Positions 29,234-42,592 of a stretch of 64,000 nt of DNA are shown one piece after another. Both the position numbers and the translations under genes were made by a program. This stretch comes from Acidobacteriota bacterium (GTDB taxonomy: Bacteria; Acidobacteriota; Blastocatellia; RBC074): the NCBI GenBank assembly GCA_016710075.1, contig JADJLO010000016.1, positions 75,951 to 139,950 on the forward strand, written 5' to 3'. The stretch's first letter is position 1. Every line of letters starts with the position of its first letter. Below the pieces are notes generated by a model. That model was not told where the DNA came from, ran no database searches, and worked only from the letters and a program-made list of their open reading frames with translations.

Positions 29234-30295
29234 TTGTTGACCGTGGTCGTGACGCTCACCATCCCGCCGCCTACCAGCATCAGGCAGAAGAACGAAAGCG
29301 TGAAGCTGCGAGATAGCGCAAAGGCAATGACGGCCAGGCCGAACAAGCCCGTTCCGATCAGCAGCAGCCGGCCGCGTCTGCGGGATGTGGTCAGGGTGAA
29401 CGCCATCAGGATCGCGCTGATCACAGCGCCGCTGCCTGTTCCCGCCCACAAATACGAGAGCCCTCTGGCATCGAGATTCAAAACATCACGCGCAAAGACC
29501 GGCATGAATGTCAGGTAAGGCAGCCCGAAAATACTGGTCATTGAAGCAATTGCCAGAAGAGTCGTGACTCTGGGCCTGCCGCTGACGTATCGGATGCCGG
29601 CGACGATCTGGCGGCCGACCTCGCGAACGCCTCTGTGCTCGGGTGCCTTCCACTCGGGAAATTTCATGATCCACAGGGCAATGATGACCGCGAGAAAACT
29701 GGCGCTGTTGAAAAAATAGCATCCGGCGATTCCAATGACACCAAAGATCAAGCCGCCGACCGTGGGTCCGATGATCCGGGAAAGATTGAACTGAGCGGAA
29801 TTGAGCGCGACAGCGCTCGGTAGATCTTCGCGGCCCACGATATCCAGGGTCAGCGCCTGATATGCGGGGTTGGCCAGAGTGGTGGCCAGGCCGCTTGCAA
29901 AAGATACGGCGATGACGTGCCAGATGGTGAGCACGGGCCCAATCTGAAGATCGCGCATGAGCACCAGCAGGCCAAGCGAGCCCGCGCAGATCAATTGCGC
30001 AGTCTGAGTCAGCAGCAGCAGCTTGCGCCGGTTGAAGAGATCGGCCGTGACTCCGCCAAAGAGTGAAAAAGCGAACTGCGGAAGCGAGCCTGCGAACGAT
30101 ACGAAACCTATAAGTAAAGGCAGAGCCGTCAGATCGCGGACCAGCCACCCCTGAGCCACCACCTGCATCCATGTCCCTATGTTTGAAAGAAAAGACCCAA
30201 ACCAGAAGAGCTGATAATTGCGATGCCTCAAGGCGCCGAATGTGCTGCGCAACCGGGACTCCCTCGGATCGGCAACTTCAGAATTTTGTGGCGCT

Positions 30296-30306
<11 letters not shown>
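29230..30306 (-). CDS. MFS transporter (enterobactin-exporter-like, MFS_3), N-terminal part
   Basis: 358 residues covering about ten transmembrane helices. LRHRNYQLFWFGSFLSNIGT and WMQVVAQGWLVRDLT are the typical opening of the MFS_3 (DUF894/EntS-like) family, followed by GGVTADLFNRRKLLLLTQT, the conserved loop between helices 2 and 3. It ends prematurely at TTTVNK, where the family continues for two more helices (see 29039-29233). The ATG overlaps the end of uvrC by 11 nt, so the two are probably co-transcribed. Substrate unknown. Confidence 0.85.
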
Positions 30307-32146
<1,840 letters not shown>

Positions 32147-32154
32147 GCGAAAAC

Positions 32155-32328
32155 AGTTTAAAGTTTATGGTTTAAAGTTTAAAGTATCCTGAGCACAGGC
32201 GGGATATTTGGTGGCGGGGGGGCTTCCGCAAGACGAGTGCACTGGTTCGATTGTAATATTCGCAAAACGAGCAACTTGCGCCCCAGCTCGTGAGGCACTT
32301 TAAACTTTAAACTTCAAACTTCTTTCTT
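32155..32328. repeat. 7-bp-period palindrome (AAAGTTT family), copy 1
   Basis: Left arm near 32155-32187 (GTTTAAAGTTTATGGTTTAA...) and right arm about 32299-32328 (CTTTAAACTTTAAACTTCAA...) are built of AAAGTTT-type heptamers and face each other across about 110 nt. It fills the gap between the divergent uvrC and pfkB-type genes, ending 2 nt before the latter's ATG, so promoters for both genes must lie within it. Confidence 0.75.
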
Positions 32329-32330
32329 CC

Positions 32331-33269
32331 ATGGACTTTTCACTTACAATTCCGACAGACCGCGAATTTGACGTAGTGGGCTTTGGCCTCAATGCAGTGG
32401 ATCATCTCGTCACGGTGCCACGCTACCCCAATTTCAACACCAAGGTCCGGCTGACGGATCACCAGCAGATGCCTGGAGGCCAGGTCTCATCCGCGATGGT
32501 TGGAGCTCAGCGCCTGGGCTTGCGCACCAGTTACATCGGCAAAGTTGGCTACGACTACGAAGGCCGGATGCTGATCGAATCGCTCCAGAACGAAGGGGTT
32601 GATTGCACCTGCGTCCTGATCGCAGTCGGCGCCAAGACCCAGGGAGCGGTGATCGTCATCGAGCAGTTTTCCGGCGAGCGAACGATCTTGTGGTATCACG
32701 ATGACGGAACCAGAATCTCACCTGAGGAGCTTCGCCGCGAATGGATCACTCGCGGCCGGGTCCTGCATCTCGACGGATTCGATACTCCGGCGGCCATTCA
32801 GGCGGCAAAATGGGCCCACGAAGCGGGGATGGCCGTGACGATAGACCTTGATACGGCATATCCCGGGATAGACGAACTGCTGCCTCACGTGGATTGCCTG
32901 ATTACCTCCCAGGGACTCGCAAACGAGCTGGGCGGTTCAATGGATGAGCTGGAAGCCCTCAAAAGGCTCAACGAAAAATACGGGTGCTACCTGGTTGCAA
33001 TGACCCAGGGATCGAGGGGCGCTTTGGCATATGTCAGAAACGAATTTATCGCTTCCTCGGCTTTCCGGCCACCGGTGATCAAGGACACGACCGGCGCAGG
33101 CGATGCTTTCCGCGCCGGGTTCGTTTACGGTTTATGCAAGGGGTTGAATATCGAAGAGACAATGCGGGTGGCCAATGCCGTGGCCGCGCTGCAATGCCGC
33201 GAAATGGGAGCCCGCGACGGATTGCCGTCAGAAACTGAATTGAATCGATTCCTCGCCGAGAGCCACTGA
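32331..33269 (+). CDS. PfkB-family carbohydrate kinase
   Basis: 312-residue ribokinase-like sugar or nucleoside kinase. N-terminal substrate region VVGFGLNAVDHLVTVPRYP and MPGGQVSSAMVGAQRLG; ATP/anion-hole signature DTTGAGDAFRAGFVYG with the catalytic Asp near the C-terminus. Phosphorylates a sugar using ATP in the cytoplasm; substrate not determinable. The stop codon is immediately adjacent (0 nt) to the stop of the convergent ychF gene. Confidence 0.9.
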   Translation: MDFSLTIPTDREFDVVGFGLNAVDHLVTVPRYPNFNTKVRLTDHQQMPGGQVSSAMVGAQRLGLRTSYIGKVGYDYEGRMLIESLQNEGVDCTCVLIAVGAKTQGAVIVIEQFSGERTILWYHDDGTRISPEELRREWITRGRVLHLDGFDTPAAIQAAKWAHEAGMAVTIDLDTAYPGIDELLPHVDCLITSQGLANELGGSMDELEALKRLNEKYGCYLVAMTQGSRGALAYVRNEFIASSAFRPPVIKDTTGAGDAFRAGFVYGLCKGLNIEETMRVANAVAALQCREMGARDGLPSETELNRFLAESH

Positions 33270-34370
<1,101 letters not shown>

Positions 34371-34473
34371 AAAGATGATTTCCTTGATTCGATTAGTAGA
34401 GAGGTAACCCTGAGATTACTTGATTGATGAGAAGTTGTCGAGATGGGGGAAGAATAGATTACGAAAGAAGAGA

Positions 34474-34620
34474 GATTACGAAACAGACGAAACAAACGAA
34501 AAAAATTCAATGGGGTGAATTAGCCGATTTTCTTTGATTGATCGTCCATCCAAAATAATTCGAACATTGACGGCCTCAAACTTTTTCGTTTGTTTCGTTT
34601 ATTTCGTCTGTTTCGTAATC
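34474..34620. repeat. 9-bp-period intergenic palindrome, copy 8
   Basis: Left arm GATTACGAAACAGACGAAAC..., right arm 34581-34620 CTTTTTCGTTTGTTTCGTTT...CGTAATC. The loop holds the conserved core in minus orientation (GATTTTCTTTGATTGATCGT, then ATTCGAACATTGAC). A partial second GATTACGAAAG lies at 34457, so the palindrome extends outward through GAAGAAGAGA. Nearly identical to copy 9. It sits 12 nt from the panC stop codon. Confidence 0.9.
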
Positions 34621-34631
34621 TCTCTTCTTCT

Positions 34632-35519
34632 TCAACCGAGTTTGAGCCGGCCGGTCTTTGATTTCATTTTCTCTTCGCAAAGGAGGATGTCGTCTATCAG
34701 GCGTGTTTTACCGAAAGTCGCGGCAACCGTGACCAGCGCATTCTGATTTGTCAGATCATCGAGCGGATCGAGATGTTCGGCATCCGTGATGGCCAGGTAA
34801 TCGAGCTGCGCCAGGGGTTGGGCTTCGATCTCTTTGCGAATGACTTTGATGATCCGGCCCGCGCTGCGTTCGCCGCTGTTAAAAAGCTCCTCGCCTTTTT
34901 TCAATGCGCGATAGAGCACCCCGGCGGCAGTTCTCTCTTCCGGGCTCAAATAAACGTTTTTTGAGGAACAGGCGAGGCCATCTTCTTCCCTGACGATTGG
35001 CATGACCACGATCTCGATCGGCAGATGAAGATCCCGGACCATTTTTTTGATGATCACGGCCTGTTGAGCATCGCGCTGTCCCATAAAGACGAATTTGGGA
35101 CGGACGATATTGAAAAGAAGGATGAGGGCTGTCGCCACGCTGCGAAAGTAACCGGGCCTCGAAACTCCTTCCATTCTGTCGCTCAAGCCTTCAACGTCGA
35201 TAAAACTGGAAAACCCCGGCGGATACATTTCATTTGCACTGGGAGCAAAAATGTATTCGACGCCGATTGGCGAAAGCATATCCGCATCCCTTGCGAGATC
35301 CCGGGGATACTGATCGAACTCTTTTTCCGACCTGAATTTCCCAGGATCGACAAAGATCGATACGATGACGACATCGGCCATCCTGCGGGCTTCGCGGACC
35401 ATGCTCAGATGTCCTTCGTGCAGAGCCCCCATCGTCGGGACAAACCCTATCGCCTTCTGCTCCGCACGGAGCTTTTGAGTAAGAACCTCCATACGCGCGG
35501 ACTTAGTGATGATTTCCAT
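34632..35519 (-). CDS. panC: Pantothenate synthetase (pantoate-beta-alanine ligase)
   Basis: 295 residues. Joins pantoate and beta-alanine with ATP in pantothenate/CoA synthesis, in the cytoplasm. HIGH-type motif in VPTMGALHEGHLSM; pantoate-binding MEGVSRPGYFRSVAT; GQRDAQQAVIIKKM; KMSKS-like loop DGLACSSKNVYL. All family landmarks are present. It follows folK on the same strand by 27 nt, a likely vitamin-cofactor operon. Confidence 0.96.
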   Translation of the reverse strand: MEIITKSARMEVLTQKLRAEQKAIGFVPTMGALHEGHLSMVREARRMADVVIVSIFVDPGKFRSEKEFDQYPRDLARDADMLSPIGVEYIFAPSANEMYPPGFSSFIDVEGLSDRMEGVSRPGYFRSVATALILLFNIVRPKFVFMGQRDAQQAVIIKKMVRDLHLPIEIVVMPIVREEDGLACSSKNVYLSPEERTAAGVLYRALKKGEELFNSGERSAGRIIKVIRKEIEAQPLAQLDYLAITDAEHLDPLDDLTNQNALVTVAATFGKTRLIDDILLCEEKMKSKTGRLKLG

Positions 35520-35546
35520 AACTCACCTGATCCTTAAATCTCACTT

Positions 35547-36062
35547 TCAACCTCGATAAATTCGAACAGATGAAGAATCTTCCAGAGCGTCGAGTATCCC
35601 GGACATCGTATGCCCGGAAAGCGGATGTCTCAAGAGCGGGGCAATATCTTTCATCGGCGTCATGACAAAACGGCGCAGATGCATTCTCGGATGCGGCAGG
35701 GTCAGATTCACTCCATGACTTGCGTCATCGATTACCTGATCACCGAACATGAGCAGATCGATATCGATGATCCGTGCTCCGCGAGGTATTGTCCTGACCC
35801 GGCCGAGTTCCCTTTCAGCTTCCAGGCAAAATTTGAGCAACGAGAATGGATCACCCGAAAACCCTGTGACGGCAATTGCCATGTTGAGGAACTCCGGCTG
35901 ATCAGAATAATCCACCGGCTCGGTTTGATAGACAGGAGAAACAGCCGTAAGAATCATTTGCGAGGAGACGAATCTGGTCAGGGCCCGTAGCAGGTTGGCC
36001 GCACGGTCCCCAAGGTTTGAACCCAGACTCAGATACGCAATGGTTTGTTCACCGTAATGCAT
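35547..36062 (-). CDS. folK: Hydroxymethyldihydropterin pyrophosphokinase
   Basis: 171 residues. Transfers pyrophosphate from ATP to 6-hydroxymethyl-7,8-dihydropterin in folate synthesis. Motifs: AYLSLGSNLGDRAANL, SPVYQTEPVDYSDQPEFLNM, ELGRVRTIPRGARIIDIDLL (the DIDLL metal-binding signature), and LTLPHPRMHLRRFVMTPM. Upstream of panC in the same direction. Confidence 0.95.
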   Translation of the reverse strand: MHYGEQTIAYLSLGSNLGDRAANLLRALTRFVSSQMILTAVSPVYQTEPVDYSDQPEFLNMAIAVTGFSGDPFSLLKFCLEAERELGRVRTIPRGARIIDIDLLMFGDQVIDDASHGVNLTLPHPRMHLRRFVMTPMKDIAPLLRHPLSGHTMSGILDALEDSSSVRIYRG

Positions 36063-36159
36063 TGACCAGTTATCAGAAATGATGAAGTATGACTGTTCGG
36101 CAATCTAAAATCGGTTCCACCGAACATTTTATTTAGAGGGTCATCATCCTTCTGCATTT

Positions 36160-37368
36160 ATGAGTAAGAGTCAAGAGAGAGCGAAAAATGACGACAGCGC
36201 CACCGCCGTGGTATCACCCAAGGGAGCTTCCCGGATCAAATCCGGCCACCTCTGGATCTATCGCAGCGATGTCATAACTCGACCAAAATCGGAGAGCGGA
36301 TCGGTCGTGCGAGTTGTGGATCAACGTGGGCGATTTATGGGATCAGCCCATTTCGGCGCCGAATCGGAGATCACACTAAGGCTTCTGACGAGAGAAGATA
36401 TTCCCGTCGATCGGGAGTTCTGGCGATCGAAACTTCGCGAGGCCGCCGTCTGGCGCGGGCAAATTGCCGCGAATGCTGAAAGCCATCGGCTGGTTCATTC
36501 GGAGGGCGACTGCCTGTCGGGTCTGATCGTCGACCGCTACGCCGATTGCTTCGTCATCCAGACTCTGACACGCGGCATGGATGAATTGAAGGGGATGTGG
36601 GTCGAGTTGCTCATCGAAGAATTCAACCCCAGGCTGATCATCGAACGCAACGACGCCAAAGTCAGGCAGCTCGAAAAACTCCCGATGATCAACTCCGTCC
36701 TGCACGGGTCGGTCAGCGATAAGTCGGATGCCGAATTCGAAATCACCGAAAACGGAATCCGCTTTACCGTCGACCTGCTCGAAGGCCAGAAAACAGGTGC
36801 GTTCCTTGACCAGCGCGAAAATCGCGCCGCTGCGCAAAGTTACGCTCGCGGCAGAGGACTCGACTGCTTCAGCTTTCATGGCTCATTCGCTCTGCACATG
36901 GCTAAAGGATGCGAACACGTCACGGCCCTCGATGTCTCTGGACCTGCGATCGAGCGTGCCCGGCTGAATGCTCAACTCAACGGCATCACCAATGTCGAAT
37001 TCATCGAGGCTAACGTCTTCGACAAGATCAGAGATTACGACGACGCCGGAGAACGATTCGACACAATAGTCCTCGATCCGCCGGCCTTTGCCAAAAACAG
37101 AGGCGCCGTAGAAGCTGCTCTGCGCGGCTACAAGGAAATCAACCTTCGCGCCATGAGACTGCTCAACCCTGGCGGCATTCTGATCACCTGCTCCTGCTCA
37201 TATCACGTCAATGAAGGAATGTTCATCGAAACTATCATCGATGCCGCCCGCGACGCCGGCCGAACAATCCAGCTCGTCGAGAAACGCACCCAGTCAAGGG
37301 ATCACCCAATCCTGCTGACCGTGCCGGAGACTTACTACCTGAAATGCTTCGTACTTCGTGTGGTTTAA
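36160..37368 (+). CDS. Class I rRNA methyltransferase (RlmI-like)
   Basis: 402 residues. N-terminal PUA-like RNA-binding domain (KSGHLWIYRSDVITRP, VVDQRGRFMGSAHF), middle LSGLIVDRYADCFVIQ, then a Rossmann methyltransferase: TGAFLDQRENR, DCFSFHGSFALHMAKG (motif I region), LDVSGPAIERARLNAQLNG, and DPPAFAKN (catalytic motif IV of 5-methylcytosine-type RNA enzymes), with SCSYHV near the C-terminus. RlmI methylates 23S rRNA C1962 in E. coli; the same site is plausible here but not proven. Followed closely by a purine tract and repeat copy 9. Confidence 0.9.
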   Translation: MSKSQERAKNDDSATAVVSPKGASRIKSGHLWIYRSDVITRPKSESGSVVRVVDQRGRFMGSAHFGAESEITLRLLTREDIPVDREFWRSKLREAAVWRGQIAANAESHRLVHSEGDCLSGLIVDRYADCFVIQTLTRGMDELKGMWVELLIEEFNPRLIIERNDAKVRQLEKLPMINSVLHGSVSDKSDAEFEITENGIRFTVDLLEGQKTGAFLDQRENRAAAQSYARGRGLDCFSFHGSFALHMAKGCEHVTALDVSGPAIERARLNAQLNGITNVEFIEANVFDKIRDYDDAGERFDTIVLDPPAFAKNRGAVEAALRGYKEINLRAMRLLNPGGILITCSCSYHVNEGMFIETIIDAARDAGRTIQLVEKRTQSRDHPILLTVPETYYLKCFVLRVV

Positions 37369-37384
37369 GAAGAGGAAGAGAAGA

Positions 37385-37528
37385 GAGACAGACGAAATAA
37401 ACGAAACAGACGAAAAAAATTCAATAGGTGAATTAGCCGATTTTCTTTGATTGTTCGTCCATCCGAAATAATTCGAACATTGACCCTCTGATTTTTTCGT
37501 CTGTTTCGTTTATTTCGTCTGTTTCGTA
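37385..37528. repeat. 9-bp-period intergenic palindrome, copy 9
   Basis: Left arm (AGACGAAATAAACGAAACAG...), right arm 37492-37528 (TTTTTTCGTCTGTTTCGTTT...). Loop with the conserved core in minus orientation, almost identical to copy 8. The outermost GATTACGAAAC of the left arm is missing. Confidence 0.9.
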
Positions 37529-37951
37529 CCTCTTCTTGTCTCCTGCTCTTCTCGCTTCCTTTTCGCCTTGAATGCGGTCAAGACTTCGTGACTAAAATCG
37601 CGGCTTGATGATGACTATTTGTTTAGGCGCCTTACTCCAAATGCCGGTCTCCCCTGCCCCTGTTTCGTAATCTCTCTCTTTTCCTTGAATGCAGTGACTT
37701 CGGTGTGTAAAATCGCGGCTCTGTTAATTTTGCACCGGAGAATCAAATGGCAATGCGCAGTATGACTTTAACAACCCTCTCCCTTACGTAGCAGTGCAAT
37801 GACCTTGAGGGTCCTGTTGCGCTGCTCCTCCCGACGCATTCATTCAGAAATAATAAAATCATCTTTTGAGCGCCCGTCTGCACAGGGCAGGAAGCTCATC
37901 GCAGGAAGCCTGAGTAGTGTTTCCCGCGTTTTGAATTGAAGGACACCGAAC
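37529..37951. other. leuS upstream region with a local duplication
   Basis: A 45-65 bp segment is present twice: about 37525-37606 (GTTTCGT..., then CTTTTCGCCTTGAATGCGG, AAAATCGCGGCTT) and about 37660-37723 (GTTTCGTAATC, CTTTTCCTTGAATGCAG, AAAATCGCGGCTC). It includes the end of a palindrome arm. The remaining 200 nt before leuS may be an untranslated leader; I see no riboswitch or T-box motif that I can defend. Confidence 0.5.
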
Positions 37952-40012
<2,061 letters not shown>

Positions 40013-40538
40013 AGGCGAATTCTCGACCGAAGCCCGATCGCTGCGCCGCAAGACTCATCAGACAATCAAGCGCATCACTCACGACATCGGCGAACGCATG
40101 AACTTCAACACCGCCGTGGCCGCCATGATGGAACTGACCAATGAGATCTATGCCTTCGATGGGACTATCAAAGCCACTCCATCTTCCACTGACCTTTTTG
40201 CAATTAAAGAAGCGATGGAAGCGCTGGTGAAGATGCTCTCTCCTTTCACGCCTCACATTGCCGAAGAGCTGTGGACTCATCTTGGCCATGACGAGATCGT
40301 ACTGGCTGCTTCATGGCCCGAATTCGACTCGGAACTGGCCAAAGACGAAGAACTGGAAATACCGGTGCAGCTCAACGGCAAGCTGATAGCGAAGCTGACC
40401 GTCCCGGCCGACATAGCCGAAGACGCCCTGATCCAGATGGCCCTGGCAAACGACCGCGTCAAGGCCCGACTCGACGGGCGTCAGATAGTCAAGACTATCG
40501 TGGTACCTAAACGGCTGGTCAATCTGGTCGCGAAGTAG
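40013..40538 (+). CDS. leuS: Leucyl-tRNA synthetase, C-terminal part
   Basis: Anticodon-binding domain of the same protein: LRRKTHQTIKRITHDIGERM, MNFNTAVAAMMELTNEIYA, PFTPHIAEELWTHLGH, SWPEFD, and the C-terminal VQLNGKLIAKLTVPADI to KRLVNLVAK. An open frame back to 39891 exists but the upstream part is the wrong frame of the preceding segment. Together the two parts make about 860 residues, the usual length of bacterial LeuRS. Confidence 0.9.
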
Positions 40539-40540
40539 TT

Positions 40541-40683
40541 ACTGATGTTACGCAAATCGTATTTCTGAATCGGTTTGACACGTTCTTTTGAAGTAATTCA
40601 AACAGCCGACGAAGCCGGATGTTTAAATTACTTCAATAGAACGTGTCAAACCGATTCAGAAATGCAATTTGCGTAACATCAGT
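40541..40683. repeat. 143-bp near-perfect palindrome after leuS
   Basis: ACTGATGTTACGCAAAT ... ATTTGCGTAACATCAGT with arms of about 60 bp (ATTTCTGAATCGGTTTGACA, CGTTCTTTTGAAGTAATT) and a loop of about 25 nt that has its own small GC hairpin. It begins 2 nt after the leuS stop and ends 29 nt before the next ATG. One arm only is present at 7315-7377. Confidence 0.9.
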
Positions 40684-40712
40684 TCTTAAACTCTCTGGAA
40701 AGTCTATTGCCT

Positions 40713-41432
40713 ATGTCGCGGATTGTGTTCATGGTTCCGGCCTATAACGAGAGCGAAAGTCTACCCGGAACGATAGCCGATCTGCGTGAGCATTATCCCA
40801 AAACTGACATTATTGTCATCAATGACGGCTCGACGGATGGGACGGCGGAGGCGGCACTGGGGCTGGAGGTGACATTACTCGATCTGCCGTTCAATCTTGG
40901 AATTGGCGGGGCCGTGCAGACCGGCCTGCTTTATGCTGCGCGGCATTGTTATGACATTGCGGTGCAATTCGACGGTGATGGGCAGCACCGGGCAGATGAG
41001 GTATCCAAACTTCTTCGTGCGATTCAATCCGGGCAATGCGATGCCGTGATCGGATCGCGATTCCTTGTGCCTTCGCAGTACCGGCCGCCGCTGATGCGTC
41101 GCATCGGAATTGCCGCATTTAATACCGTAAATTCACTGATTCTCAGCCGCAGGATATCGGACAGCACTTCCGGATTCCGCGCCTACAATCGCAAGACAAT
41201 CGAATTTCTGGCGCAGAACTATCCTCACGATTATCCTGAGCCGGAGTCGGTCATGATTCTGTGCCGGAGCGGATTCCGCATACTCGAAGTCCAGGTGGAG
41301 ATGCGGGAGCGTCAGAACGGGCAGTCTTCCATAACTTTCCTGAGATCGATTTATTACATGTGCAAAGTGATGCTCGCGATTCTGATCGGTGCGACGCGCC
41401 GACCGTTAAGGAGGCCAATGGATGAAATCTGA
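40713..41432 (+). CDS. GT2 glycosyltransferase (polyprenyl-phosphate sugar transferase type)
   Basis: About 239 residues. GT-A fold of family 2: VFMVPAYNESESLPGTIADL, VINDGSTDGTAEAA, and QFDGDGQHRADEVSKL with the catalytic/metal Asp cluster (DGD), then GSRFL and STSGFRAYNRKTIEFL. It lacks the two C-terminal membrane helices of ArnC-type enzymes, so it resembles DPM1-like enzymes that load a sugar onto a lipid carrier. Start ATG 40713 has GGAAAG upstream. First gene of the surface-glycan operon; the DUF2304 gene overlaps its end. Confidence 0.9.
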   Translation: MSRIVFMVPAYNESESLPGTIADLREHYPKTDIIVINDGSTDGTAEAALGLEVTLLDLPFNLGIGGAVQTGLLYAARHCYDIAVQFDGDGQHRADEVSKLLRAIQSGQCDAVIGSRFLVPSQYRPPLMRRIGIAAFNTVNSLILSRRISDSTSGFRAYNRKTIEFLAQNYPHDYPEPESVMILCRSGFRILEVQVEMRERQNGQSSITFLRSIYYMCKVMLAILIGATRRPLRRPMDEI

Positions 41433-41793
41433 GATACAAATTCTGGCGATTCTTGGCAGCCTGGCCGTGCTGCTGCTGGTCATACATCTGATACGGCGTC
41501 GAATGTTGCGCGAAGAATATGCGCTACTCTGGTTCGGCGGCGGCATAGTGCTGCTGGTCTTATCTCTCTGGCGCGGCCTGTTGCATACGGTGGCAGGGCT
41601 TGTCGGAGTTGCATATCCTCCCTCGGTACTGCTGCTGGGTGTGATCGCGACAGGATTTCTTGTGTCGATGCACTATTCCGTTTCGCTTTCGCGTCTGGAT
41701 CAGCAGAACAAGCGGTTGGCTCAGGAACTGGCGCTGCTGCGACTGCAAGTGGAAAAAGCTGCGGAAACGCCTGCCCCAGCGGCCGGAGAGTGA
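41422..41793 (+). CDS. DUF2304 small membrane protein
   Basis: 123 residues matching DUF2304. Three hydrophobic helices: about residues 6-23 (ILAILGSLAVLLLVIHLI), 35-52 (LLWFGGGIVLLVLSLW) and 66-86, with RRRMLREEYALLWF between the first two, then a coiled-coil-like tail (LDQQNKRLAQELALLRLQVE). DUF2304 proteins commonly accompany DPM1-like GT2 enzymes, and here the gene overlaps that gene by 11 nt, so it probably anchors or assists the glycosyltransferase at the membrane (inference). Confidence 0.88.
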   Translation: MKSEIQILAILGSLAVLLLVIHLIRRRMLREEYALLWFGGGIVLLVLSLWRGLLHTVAGLVGVAYPPSVLLLGVIATGFLVSMHYSVSLSRLDQQNKRLAQELALLRLQVEKAAETPAPAAGE

Positions 41794-41796
41794 TCG

Positions 41797-42585
41797 ATGC
41801 CGCGATTGAAAATCTCCGTCATCACACCTTCCTACAATCAGGGGCGATTCATCGAACGCACCATTGAGAGCGTCCTGCAACAGGCCGGCGATTTCGAGAT
41901 CGAGTATCTGATCATGGACGGCGGCAGCACGGACAATACTCTTGAGATCCTGAGGAAATATGCCGGACGAATAACAGTGGAGATCGCTGCTGACGAAGGG
42001 CAGGCCGATGCGATCAATAAAGGATTGCGTCGCGCCGGCGGCGATATCGTCGGGTGGCTCAACAGCGACGACCTGCTGGCGCCCGGCGCGCTTCAAAGGG
42101 TGGTGGAAGTTTTCACGCGCTATCCAAACGTCGAATGGGTAGATGGGCGCTGTGACATCGTCGATGCAGATGGCCGATTGATCCGCCCCCTGATCAGCCT
42201 CTACAAACATTGGCTCTGCCGGCGATATTCATTCTCGCGCCTGCTGACTGAAAACTTCATCAGCCAGATGACCGTCTTCTGGCGGCGAAATCTGATGGAA
42301 GAGACAGGCTATCCGGATCAATCGCTCAATTTTGCCTTCGATTACGACTACTGGCTGCGGCTGGCGCAGCGCAGCGATCCCTTTTACATCAATGATCGTC
42401 AGGCCAGTTTTCGCTGGTACCAGACCAGCAAGAGCGGATCTCAATTCCGCGAGCAATTCAGAGAAGACTACGAAGTCGCACGAAGGCATGCCAAAGACCG
42501 TCATTGGATACTGTTGCATAAACAATGGAAGACGGCTCGCATGATAATGATATACAGGATCCTGAGCATGTTTCATCGGATCTGA
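41797..42585 (+). CDS. GT2 glycosyltransferase
   Basis: 262 residues. Family 2 motifs: ISVITPSYNQGRFIERTIES, MDGGSTDNTLEIL, GLRRAGGDIVGWLNSDDLLA (NSDD, the DxD-type metal site), and FDYDYWLRLAQR near the acceptor site. Cytoplasmic or membrane-associated enzyme adding a sugar to a surface glycan. It follows DUF2304 by 3 nt and precedes the flippase by 7 nt, so the block 40713-44113 reads as one operon. Confidence 0.9.
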   Translation: MPRLKISVITPSYNQGRFIERTIESVLQQAGDFEIEYLIMDGGSTDNTLEILRKYAGRITVEIAADEGQADAINKGLRRAGGDIVGWLNSDDLLAPGALQRVVEVFTRYPNVEWVDGRCDIVDADGRLIRPLISLYKHWLCRRYSFSRLLTENFISQMTVFWRRNLMEETGYPDQSLNFAFDYDYWLRLAQRSDPFYINDRQASFRWYQTSKSGSQFREQFREDYEVARRHAKDRHWILLHKQWKTARMIMIYRILSMFHRI

Positions 42586-42592
42586 TTGAGGC

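Noticed and set aside
37730..37951. T-box or leucine riboswitch before leuS
   Set aside because: No T-box sequence, specifier loop or antiterminator pair could be identified.
41560..42210. Long minus-strand frame of 216 codons
   Set aside because: Antisense shadow of the GT2 and DUF2304 genes; no start signal or similarity.
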